Below the pieces are notes generated by a model, which was not told the DNA's origin, ran no database searches, and was given only the letters and a program-made list of their open reading frames with translations. From positions 1,302,001 to 1,366,000 of the forward strand of contig CM059625.1 in the NCBI GenBank assembly GCA_030435675.1: a stretch of 64,000 bases of DNA, read 5' to 3'. This DNA is from Steinernema hermaphroditum (Eukaryota; Nematoda; Chromadorea; Rhabditida; Steinernematidae). The position numbers and the translations under genes were made by a program. This document shows, in pieces, positions 38,854 to 49,112 of the stretch; the stretch's first letter is position 1; the number at the start of each line of letters is the position of its first letter.

Positions 38854-41800
38854 ATGAGCGGCCACTCAGTGAATACGGTACTGAGATTGATCTCGTTGCT
38901 GGGCGTCTGTTTCATTGCGTTCCGAGTGCTACGTGTTCTTCCAACTCAGGTAGGATTCCTATATACTAGAGTACTTTGCATACGGTCACGCACAGCGAGC
39001 AAAGCACTTCGTAGAACTCGACGCGGGAAACGTCTGAGACGTTCTACGCATTCGTGTAGCTTCCGTGTTTTTGTTTTGTTAACGATAAAAAAGAAGGAAG
39101 TGAACACTAGCTCAAATATCTGAACGGCCGATTAGTTATACGCGAAAGAGAACTTCCTCGAATTCCTTTTTATTGATACATTTTTGACCGTAGTTTGTCA
39201 TCGTATGTTTTTGTCGTCGATCAGGATCTCTGCAAAAATGTTCTATTGGACTGTGAGATGAAGGCTCTGCACTGAATTCATAAATGTCGCAATGCTCTAA
39301 ACCGTATCAAAAATTCTACTCTGTACCATAGGGACAATAAGCTTCCGAGATTGTCAAGCTATGAAATGAAAAGTGCTGCAAAAACATGAGTAAACCGCGG
39401 ATGCACTTTGTGTCCGTTAAGTGATCTGCACTGCTGTGATGTTAAAAGTTGTTTTTTGAACCGAAATGCGACGCAATGATTGATGGCCGTCCGCGCCATT
39501 GTGCACTTGTTGACTGCACGCAATTGTAACGAATATCCGACCGAAAGAAAAGCCCTATGGGCTTAGCGATTGAATATCATAACTTTTGAAGAAAAACACG
39601 GAAGCGCAGAAAAAACTTCCTCTGCTTCTTCCGAAACATCATTGCAACATTCACCCTTTTAGTTCTACATCACGGCATTGTTAGCCATCTCGCTGCTTTA
39701 CGTGTTCCATGAAGTGCACTGGAAAAGACGTCGTTTACCCCCTGGACCGACACCGTGGCTCGTGGCAGGAAACATGCCTTCACTTCTTGTGCAGCCCGAC
39801 ATCGACAAGTTGTTCCTATCATGGAAACAGAAATACGGCAATGTTTTCACATTCTGGATAGGTCCCTTTCCGATGGTTATGGTCGCCGAAGCTGAAACCA
39901 TGAAGCGGTACTTCGTTAGAAACGGCGAAATCTTCAGTCACCGCTGGCGGAATTTCATCACCGACACGGTGATGGGTAAGCGCTTTAGGATGGAATTTCC
40001 AAAATTCCTAATTTTAAGTTACTTGAAGGAGGCGCCAACGGGATTGTGCAAATCGATGGCGACAAATGGAGAGAGCAGCGGAGGTTCTCTATGCATGTTT
40101 TGCGCGATTTCGGTGTTGGAAAAGCGATCATGGAGCAAAAGATCATGATGGAGGTCGACTTTTTCATTCAATATCTGGAAGAAACATGTTGTTCGGCAAC
40201 CGGGCAGGGACATAATGTGGATATTGCCGCTTGCTTAAGTGTGTGCGTTGGGAATATAATTAATAGTATACTTTTCGGTCATAGATTTCCGCAGGTAAGT
40301 GGCGTTTTTCCTCTTTTTCTGAACCAAAAGTGGTTTAGGGAAGCAAAGAATTTGCAGAATTGAGCGCTGTTCTCGATTCCCAGTCCCAGCTGGTGATCCG
40401 ACCTATTATGGGATTGTACATAGCCGCCCCTATCACATCACAAATCCCTATTCTCAACTGGCCATTCAAAAAGCTGATCGATCTCAGAACAAAGCTGTGG
40501 ACATACTTGAAAGCTCAGGTCAAGGTGAGTTCTCTGAAGCATTGCATTGATCATCCTGTAATGAAACGCGAACTTCTCAAAATGCTTTGGAGTTGGGATA
40601 TTGATGTTACCTGTCTTCACACAGAAAAAGGTCTCCAAATTAGGACAATCACATATTTTTGGTGAAAAAACGGTTTTTGTTAATAAGCAAAAAAGAAAGG
40701 AGTCTGAAAAAAAATTTCGATCAGGATGAGATTCGAACTCACGCGGGGAAACCCCAATGGATTAGCAGTCCATCGCCTTAACCACTAGGCCACCTGATCA
40801 CGATCGTTTAGCAGTTCGAACGATATATGTTCGTCTATAGATTTAGATTTCAATGGTAAATCTTTTGTTTTGAACAATACACTTGTATGCGGTTTCCTAT
40901 TACTCTTTCGATGTGCCTTGTGTTAAAGCGCTATGATGTGTTTTAGGACCATAAGGGGAGGTTCAACCCATCCGAAGAAGTAACCGATTTCACCTTCGCT
41001 TATCTGAAAGAAATGCACGATCGTGATGCGGGCCAGGACATCGGCTTTTTCAGGTTCGTTTACTCCAATAAGTGGCTCGTTGACAAGCGCTCGTTTGTCA
41101 AACGTCCTTTTTTACGCTCGAACCAATAATTCACCATTGACAGTATTGCGCACGCGCACTTTACTACCGTACAGTTAGCGATTGGGCTATTGTTTTTGCG
41201 TCGTTTTTTTTTGTGCCGCCGTTGCGGTACACGACAGCGCAGACACAAAAACAACAAATAATTGATGTTTCAGTGAGTGGCAGCTGACGATGCTTCTTCT
41301 CGACCTCTTCTTCGCCGGCATGGAGACAACGGTGACGACGCTCAAATGGGGCTTTTTGATGATGATGCTTAACGAGCAAGTGCAGCGGAAAGTGCATCGC
41401 GAGCTCGACGAGCTCCCACAACGCGTAGAGTTGGCACATCGTTCAAAGCTACAGTATACCCAGGCGACTATCAACGTAAGCGCTGATGTTAGAAATGTGA
41501 AAGTTCAAACGCCGATGACTGAGAGTATTATCTAATAGTAACAGTCCTTGACGAAGCAACTGTTGCCCTATATGATGAATCAGAACTCACAAAGGTCAAA
41601 ACAACAAAATCTATTTCCTTTGAACGTTATTAGCGAGCGACCAATTTCGTTTGCATTTCACATCATGACAGTCTTGTTTTACTTGTGAATCTGTGAAGTA
41701 TTTCTGTGATATAAAACGGTTTCATGAGGACGGTAGGTGACATATGTAGGTCTATAGAACACCAGTGATGAAGTTTAGTATATGCGAAGGTCGATCTCTA

Positions 41801-42807
41801 TTTTCATCTATACCCGAAAATTTGAAAACTCCCTATCTATGATCTTAATAAAATATTTGGCCTTATGGCTTGTGGCTTGCCTACAGGTAGGCTATTTTAA
41901 AGTTCGTTAGGTCTCTGTCGTTATCACAACCAAACCGTGGAACGCGCCTTACGTTTAATATGATTTTGATTGTTTTATGCAGAAGTAGATCAACAGCGTT
42001 GTTTACGATAAACGTCGTCAGTTTCCCTTTTGCTGTTCTTTGAAGCTCGGAATGCTATTTTTACGATTCAGTCGTCTACTCCATCGTCTGGAGTACACAA
42101 CAGTTGTTTCATCATCACCACACATAAAAACATTTTCTTTTTCTCGACAACTTCCCGAATACTCCATCATCAAATGTAACGAAGAATGTCGCAAATTAGC
42201 CATTATTCATTTTTTGCAACAATCAGAGGGGTGTAAAACGGGAATGTGTGTAATCTTGTGCCGGTTGTGATCAAGCACATGTAATCGGTTACCTCAAAGG
42301 GTAGGCTTCCCCGTTCGCAGTCCCGAAATTTGATCACTCCGCCGACGCTTGTTTTTACGCACAAATATTTTTTTTCAGGAAATCCAGCGGATCGCTAATA
42401 TATTGCCAATCAATCTTCTGCGTACCGTATCAGAAGACGTCTCGATTGATGGATTTCACTTCCCGGCCAACACGCTCGTCATCCCTCAGATATCGATTGT
42501 CATGAACGATCCCAAGAACTTTCCAGACCCAAAGGTGTTTAATCCGGATCGCTTTCTCGACCTCGATGGCAACGTGCAGAAATCGGAAAATTTCATGCCA
42601 TTCTCCATTGGAAAGAGGCAGTGTCTCGGCGAAAGCTTGGCCAAAGCTGAGCTGTTTCTCATTTTCTCAAATATCATGAGAAATTTTGAATTTCATGTTG
42701 ACGACGCATCAAATCCTCCAAAATCGAAGCGAGTCCTGGGGTTGACGGTTTCTCCGGCTAAGTATAAGTGCCGAGTAGTGAGAAGATCTTTCCCGACGGC
42801 TGCTTAG
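38854..42807 (+). CDS. cytochrome P450, CYP33-like
   Basis: Seven exons (38854-38949, 39663-39975, 40029-40294, 40339-40524, 40947-41053, 41274-41475, 42379-42807) close in phase and give 532 residues. The ER anchor is followed by RRRLPPGPTPWLVAGN. The WREQRRF helix-C motif, I-helix oxygen-binding AGMETT (about 337-342), K-helix EIQR (391-394) and haem loop FMPFSIGKRQCLGES (Cys about 472) are all present. EIQR followed by ANILPINLLR is typical of nematode CYP33. The family carries out NADPH-dependent monooxygenation of xenobiotics or fatty acids. Exon 1 is unusual: it encodes a first hydrophobic segment (LISLLGVCFIAF) before the expected anchor in exon 2, and the frame is open back to 38701. 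Exon 2 has no ATG, so an upstream exon is required. A tRNA-Ser lies antisense in intron 4. AATAAA is at 42862. Confidence 0.9.
40718..40799 (-). tRNA. tRNA-Ser (anticodon GCT)
   Basis: This is an 82-nt cloverleaf on the minus strand. The acceptor GATCAGG (40799-40793) pairs with CCTGATC (40725-40719), with discriminator G. The anticodon stem TGGA/TCCA encloses CTGCTAA, giving anticodon GCT. The long variable arm (TTGGGGTTTCCCCGC) is diagnostic of a type II tRNA such as Ser. The B box GAGTTCGAATCTC is intact. A run of eight T follows on the minus strand (40714-40707). It sits entirely inside intron 4 of the P450 gene, in the opposite orientation. Confidence 0.95.
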
Positions 42808-45800
42808 AAGAACGAAATTTCTGGCTATCTAACGGCGATTCTTGTACATATGCGGTGACATAATAAATTGTATTTTCTCAGCCACGTAATCAGTGTTTTG
42901 CGGACAGTAATCAGGAAAATTTCGGTTGGAATCCCTCGAGACTTCAAGCTTGTCATGTTGGTTAGCCTATATAAGGTTTGTGCATTAATACCAGAGAATG
43001 AATCAGTGGGAACTATATGAAGATTTCCAGCAAGGTATGTGTCTGTTCAATAACTTGATATAACTTGCTTTTCCGTTAACTGTAGACGATATTTAGCTGA
43101 ATTCCGCGCGCATTCGGAAAGTGCACCTCTCACTCCTTATAATGTGGGCTTTTCCAAATTACGGTAAGCAATTGGCCACCCATTGCTGTCCTTCTGCATC
43201 TTTCCCACCATTTCACAAAACTTGTCAAATCTGCAATCAGTCCGCGGCCATGGTCGTGAATCCACGGATGCGACGCTGCAGCATCTCCGCGATTCGACTA
43301 ATTAATGACACCCATCGTTCAAAGCGCACAGCGCTGCGATGGTCGTTTGAAAATCATTGGCAACCTTGATGAATTGAGTCACCTCCGCGCAGCACAAAGT
43401 GGGCCTCCGCGCGAATGAACTCAGCGGGACAAAGCTATAATAAATCAAAACTTTGCCCCTTCGTTCTCATAACTTCGACTCAAGGGGCTGCGGCATCCGC
43501 GGACATATCAAAACGAACCGCAAATCAAGTCAACGAATCGGTGGAACAGCCGCTTGCGCGGCACCTCTGTGTGTGGCAACAATTAGTTATTTTCCGATAA
43601 CCTCAATGACTGTCGGCATCCATTACGCAAAGCTATTAGGTAGGAATAAGGAAGGGGGCATGTTTCTGGGTATGTTGCAATGATAGTGTGACACATTCTA
43701 GGGTCGATACGACATGGTTCCTTTCTTTCATTGCATTGATAAAGCTGTCTGTGGATAGGAAAATGACTGTGTGCAAATACTTCGAGACAGTTCCTCTAAG
43801 TGTGATACCCATTTGCTAAATACCGGCTACTTAGGTTTAGTAGAGCAGAGAGGTCGAACTCGACAGTATTTAGCTCCGTGGCTAGACTTCAGTTTTGAAT
43901 ATCAACTATCCCGATATGCAGTTATGTCCCCTCGGATGATAAGACACAGCAGGATATGCCTATTTATGCCTGATATGACTATTTCTTTTTTGTTTACGAT
44001 ACCGTAGTTACATCACTTTGTGTTTGGCCAATCGAATGTTTTTGACTTTTGTAGTAACTTGCAAAGTTTTAACAAGCCAAACTAACACCAGAACCAATCG
44101 AAGCCACCATCACCCGTTAAATCTCATAGTTTACTGTAAAGATTGAAAACAGTACTCCCTACCAGTGTATTATTTTCGGCGAATTCAGCCTCGCGGCCCA
44201 CCATTACAAAAGGCGATTTATCAATCGGTGATGAGGCTGAAACTGTTCGCGGCCTGCTCTGTTCGGATGACCCCGCGCGGCTCATTCTTTGACAGTAAAT
44301 CTTTTCATTACATCGGGCGGTGACGGCTTTTCGGTTGTAAAAAGGCGCATTCTCGAGCAGACGCACCCATTCGCAGTTACTTGGCTGCTACCGGCTTTGT
44401 TCTTTGCCCGCTGGAGGTAATCCTGATCCGCCTCTCGGGCTGACGAGGCAGCAGTGATGGATCGATCAAGGCGGTTTGATGACGTCGTCGGTCGGCAGTC
44501 GGAAAGCTAAGGTAGGGCAGCCCGAGAGTGAGCGGATTAACCGGGCCGCCGGTGGGCAGTGTAATCGCATCCGCTGCGACGGCGGTACGATAGACAGGGT
44601 CAAAGACGAAGTGCCGGAATGTGTATTGTAATTGGATGCTAATAGCCTCTGGAAAGAAAAAGACGGCGAACGGGCTACCGTAAAGAAGAAGCGATCGGTT
44701 AGCGCTTCTTGAAAGCGATGCGACAACCACTTAAGTATTCCTAATAATGAGCTGCTCAACTCATTTTAATAGGTGTGACACTGTGAAAAAACGTGCATAA
44801 CACGACGATCAGGGGGTCGTTATCAAGACTTTGTAATGGCGGCATGCCTTTGTCTGACATAAAAACACTACGGTCATATGGTTTCTACCTTAAAAATGAG
44901 AGGTGATTCTCGGGTTGCTCGTTCCCATATCCGTATTTCCGCATGGGTACGTTAATTAACACAATAAATTCTATATTATATGAATTCAGAAATGGTTTAC
45001 TGTACTGGAATATAAGGAATTGAACGGTGCCCTGATTTAAGCACTTTGTCAAAGTGGAGGAGTATAGCAGGGCACCGGAAACGTTCCTGGTCTCTACAAT
45101 ACCAACATATAGAAATTTTAAATGCAACTTGCTGGAATTCATCAGTTTGGGGGCTGAATGGTTGGTTGGCACTCACAGAATATCGAAATTTCTGAAATAT
45201 ATGTCTTCTGGACAAGAAGCACAAACTGACAACGAGCATCGTTACTGGTACGATGTATTGTTTGGTGAAGACAATCAAGCACACCACGCTAAACGAGTAC
45301 TGCAAAATAGAAAATTTGTTGTAAAATAACGCTATACTATGTACTGTAGCATCTCGTAAGCAGGGTGGAAATCGAGAAAACAGTTTACGTATATAGCTGA
45401 AAAATTGTGATTATAAAGAAGATGTCACAATATTGTACCATGTTTAAAGCTGTTTTACGAGGGTATAATCGTCACCACATCGAATCACTTCGCGTTGAGA
45501 TAACGATAAAGCTTGATCGTTTGAATCTAACAAATGAATGTGTTGTGATCTTAAAAAAGCGATCAGAAAACGGCCAGAAATGATGACAACGATATAAAAT
45601 GTAAGGTGAATATTGCTAAACTAAGAAAAGCTATAATTTTAGCTGAAATCAAGCAAGGGTCAAAACTCTTTCCGGAAGCCTACACTCAAGGCAGCAACGC
45701 CGAACTCCGCCCAGTACGCTTCACTCTCGTATGTGCGGCTACCGTACCCAACCTCACCGAGGCTGTGCCCAGCTTTCACCGACGAATGGGCGGGCTAGGC

Positions 45801-46356
45801 TCAACGCGGCACTGATGAGGGAGTGAGGATCGCGTGCGCGGGCACGCACGCGGCCCTCGTCCGAGCCGCAGGCAGTTCTCCGGGCAACAGTTGCGAGTCA
45901 GTTGGTGAGAGTTTTTCGCCGGGCAGCTGCTGCTTCTCGCTCGACAGGTAGGGCAACTGTTGCTACTCTCGTGTGGCTCCGTTCGCGTTCGCCTCGAGAC
46001 TAATGTGGTATTGGGAAGGGGCGCCTTCTGTTTCGTCGTCGATGCCCGGCTGGCCCCGGGCGACTCGCAACTGTCATGACAAAAGTACCCCACCGCTTGT
46101 GCCACACGACGTCGACGCCGAAGCACACGTGTTGTGTGTTGTGTCGCCGCGGTTGTGGACACCGGAAACAACTGTCCCTTCACGTTGTTAACCAGCGGGA
46201 CTGCCCCCTGGCCACTCACCAGCTGATGTGTCCATGTGCGCCTTTTAATCATTTAATCGCGAAAAACGGCCGACGGTGATGACGATGGCAATGATGATTA
46301 AAGAGCAATTGAGAACAGCTGAGGGTCGTTTCAGATTCAGAACAAAAGTGGGAGTC
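42808..46356. promoter_or_regulatory. upstream region of hlh-1 with GC-rich patches and E-boxes
   Basis: After the P450 poly(A) signal (42862) there is no supported gene for 3.5 kb. Two GC-rich patches (about 44380-44600 and 45760-46240) stand out. Palindromic CAGCTG E-boxes occur at 45924-45929, 46220-46225 and 46316-46321, all within 435 bp of the hlh-1 ATG. CAGCTG is the preferred site of MyoD-family dimers, so autoregulation is plausible, as in C. elegans hlh-1. The calls come from sequence words only; no transcription start is identified. Confidence 0.5.
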
Positions 46357-48264
46357 ATGAACTCGGAGTCGGGACAGTACGACTCACTTTATGGTGCCTA
46401 TCAGACGCAGGCACCGGCAAGAATCACTGCCGCAGCCGAAATTACGCCGCTTACGTCTTTTGGTGCCCATCAGACGACCGCTGCCGAGTACACCGGCATT
46501 CCGGGATATGACATCTACCGCTGTCAGTACTATTCGCCTTATGGAACCGGAACGCCGTCTTCATTCTACCCAGCTGAACTGAATGTCAATGTCAGCCCTT
46601 TCCAACGGCCTGCGGCCGCCTTCGCTACAGGACAGGATTTGAAAGCTGAGATCAAACTTGAAAAAGATCATCCAGGTAAGCACAACTTTTCCTATTTCCT
46701 CTTGATTTTGTTGTTCTTGTCTTTCACTACGAGCTTTCACAGCATAGATGGTCTTTTGTCAGGTGCTTCAATCACAGGGAAGGGTATAGAGCGCAGTTTT
46801 GGACGAAGTAGATATATCAACTCAAACTTTTTGAAAGCGTAGAAACAGGCCACCATGTAAGCCTTGCCTCGCGCAAATTGTTTATGTTTACAACAAGGCG
46901 GACAACTGCTTATGCAAGTGCGACAAGCCCTTAAGCCTTGTTAGATCGTGTTGTTTATCAATAGCCATCGGCCTATATCAATCTATGTTCTATGTTTATG
47001 TTCCAGTAGGCATCGAGATCAACTCGCTCGTCTCTGTGGCCGACATCAGCGGAGTTGGATCAGGCGAAATTCATGACACCGTTGAGCACCCGATCGCTTC
47101 CGGCTCGTCGGTTGACTCGGTCTCCGTGCAGGGAAGCTCCAACGCCAACGATGAAGGCTTGTCGGCTCCGCGACGACGTAAGAAGAAACGTTATGTTCAT
47201 TTTCCGAATTTATGACTTTTGCAGTGGATCGTAGGAAGGCGGCGACAATGCGTGAACGCCGGCGTCTCCGCAAAGTGAACGAGGCTTTCGAGGTGGTGAA
47301 GCAGCGAACAAACCTCAACCACAACCAGAGGTTACCGAAGGTCGAAATACTGCGCAACGCCATCGAATACATCTCTGAACTTGAACAGTTGTTGCGCGAA
47401 TGCGGACGCATGACGAAGATCATGTGTGCCAACGCGGGCATGTCCATCGACCCGAACGTTGACTATCCGATCGTGAGTTATCGCCCTTTAATCGTCGATG
47501 ACAAATATGTTTAGTCAGTGTCCGTAGCCGGCGGCGCCTACTACCAGACTAGTCCGTATCCCGATGGCGACAGCGATGACATGAGCGCTGGACACCAAGG
47601 TGGCGAAAGTGGTGAGTAACAGTTTGTTTCAAATTGGAGGGAAAACGGGGGTAATGGGAAAAGATGAGGAGGATGAGCGTGGTGAGAAACGGCCACTTGT
47701 CAGGTGATAAATTTAATTGACATATCTTTTTGCTCCAGCGCTAATGGGCATTTGCGCTGCAGGTTTATGCTGAGAGCGTGGACGGCACGAAATCACGATA
47801 GTGCGTCTTTTTAAACGCGCGGATTAAGGAAAGCGAGAAATTAAATAACTTGTTGTTTTACACGTGGTACGTATTTCCTGAAATTCTCCATGTTTCTGGC
47901 TTAGTCCCCTTACATAGGAGTTCTAAGATAGTAATCACTGGGCATAGGCTTAACATGTTCTTAACAGATTCTTAATTCTTGAGAAGTAGAGCACTCTGCT
48001 GCTATGTTTGCTTGACTTTGCTAGCTCAAATGAACGCTTATCTCACTTTACCCGGCGATCTGAGATATTCAATTTTAGGCGATTTCAGGAGGCCAAAAGA
48101 AGAGTTCTCTGGATCATCTGTCAACGATCGTCAAGAACATCCCGGGGGAAGGCCAGCAGCCGGCGGCCCCAAACGCGTCCGGCGAGCCGGAGAGTCACGA
48201 CCATGATGACGTCGAAGAAGACGATGATGACGACGACGATGTCGACGATTCGGATGCCGATTGA
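46357..48264 (+). CDS. hlh-1: MyoD-family bHLH myogenic transcription factor (HLH-1 orthologue)
   Basis: Exons 46357-46675, 47007-47177, 47225-47472, 47515-47611 and 48089-48264 close in phases 1, 1, 0, 1 and give 336 residues (C. elegans HLH-1 is 324). The bHLH domain is at about 165-222. It starts [19 protein letters not shown] and contains EVVKQRT and [17 protein letters not shown], with the myogenic Ala-Thr pair in the basic region. The N-terminus [15 protein letters not shown] with ITPLTSF and YDIYR matches HLH-1 as I recall it. The C-terminal [13 protein letters not shown] (about 285-297) is the MyoD helix-3 motif. The protein ends in a long acidic run. It specifies body-wall muscle by binding CANNTG E-boxes as a dimer. 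An open frame extends upstream of ATG 46357, but this Met matches the family start. Confidence 0.96.
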
Positions 48265-48783
48265 TTCGGTGGCAACACTTACCTCTCTTTGTCGCCTTTC
48301 TAACTACTATATCCCTCAAAAACTATTCTGTTTCCAGAACAAATCAATTTATATTAATGTTATTACTGCGCACAATGTAAAACGATGTATTATAATATTG
48401 TACTATTCGAGTGTTGTCGACGATCGCAAAAAGTGAATGTGGACGGATTGAGTGATTTATTGACGATGGTGCTGCTGTCTATGATAAATTGCGTTGTTAC
48501 AGTTGTTGCTTATGGCCGTTTACAATCTGTTTTTTATGAGAGCTCGACGCAACTTTGATGGGGTGGTAAGAGAGTTCGGCACTTTGACTCAACGCGTAAT
48601 TTGATATGCTTGGCATTGAATATGTCTACTATACGGTTACGTTATTGAAATCGGTACTGAACAACGGGTTTACACTCACAAGTTGCGTCATCTCACAAAT
48701 CGACCAAGCGCGTTTTGAATACGTCCCTCCATTTCTAGCAGTCCAAAATAGAAAAGAATCAGTTTACCAAGTGGAAAAACGTT
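48265..48783. other. 3' UTR and spacer after hlh-1
   Basis: AT-rich sequence without a supported gene. It presumably contains the hlh-1 3' UTR; no canonical AATAAA is seen near the stop. Confidence 0.45.
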
Positions 48784-48856
48784 TGATCTCGGGCGGGCTC
48801 GAACCGCCGGCCTTCTGTGTGTTAGACAGATGTGATAACCACTATACCACGAGATC
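48784..48856 (-). tRNA. tRNA-Val (anticodon AAC)
   Basis: This is a 73-nt cloverleaf on the minus strand. The acceptor GATCTCG (48856-48850) pairs with CGAGATC (48791-48785), discriminator A. The anticodon arm CATCTGTCTAACACACAGA presents AAC, as in other eukaryotic tRNA-Val genes. The D arm TGGTATAGTGGTTATCA fits the A box and GGTTCGAGCCC the B box. A T-run follows (complement of 48779-48775). It has no intron. Confidence 0.95.
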
Positions 48857-49112
48857 ATGTTTCAGAACAGCAATCAACGTGGTGATGTAGTTGTACCCCG
48901 ATCATTTTCCATCGATGTTGTCGCTATTTAACTACTGTTGGAGTTTATCAAAGATTGATGAAAATGCACATCGAATATTGAGAAATCATTTCACACGTGG
49001 AAGAAAGCTGTTTATTAAACATCTATTTGCTTCTGAGGGCGAGATCACAGTAACCGTAGTAACTAATAAAATAAGCACAAAGCGACCCGTAACGTAGGGA
49101 ACAACGTGTCTA

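Noticed and set aside
45776..46252. 158-codon minus-strand frame upstream of hlh-1
   Set aside because: It lies in a GC-rich promoter-like region where stops are rare, is Arg/Ser/Pro-biased, and has no splice or start context.
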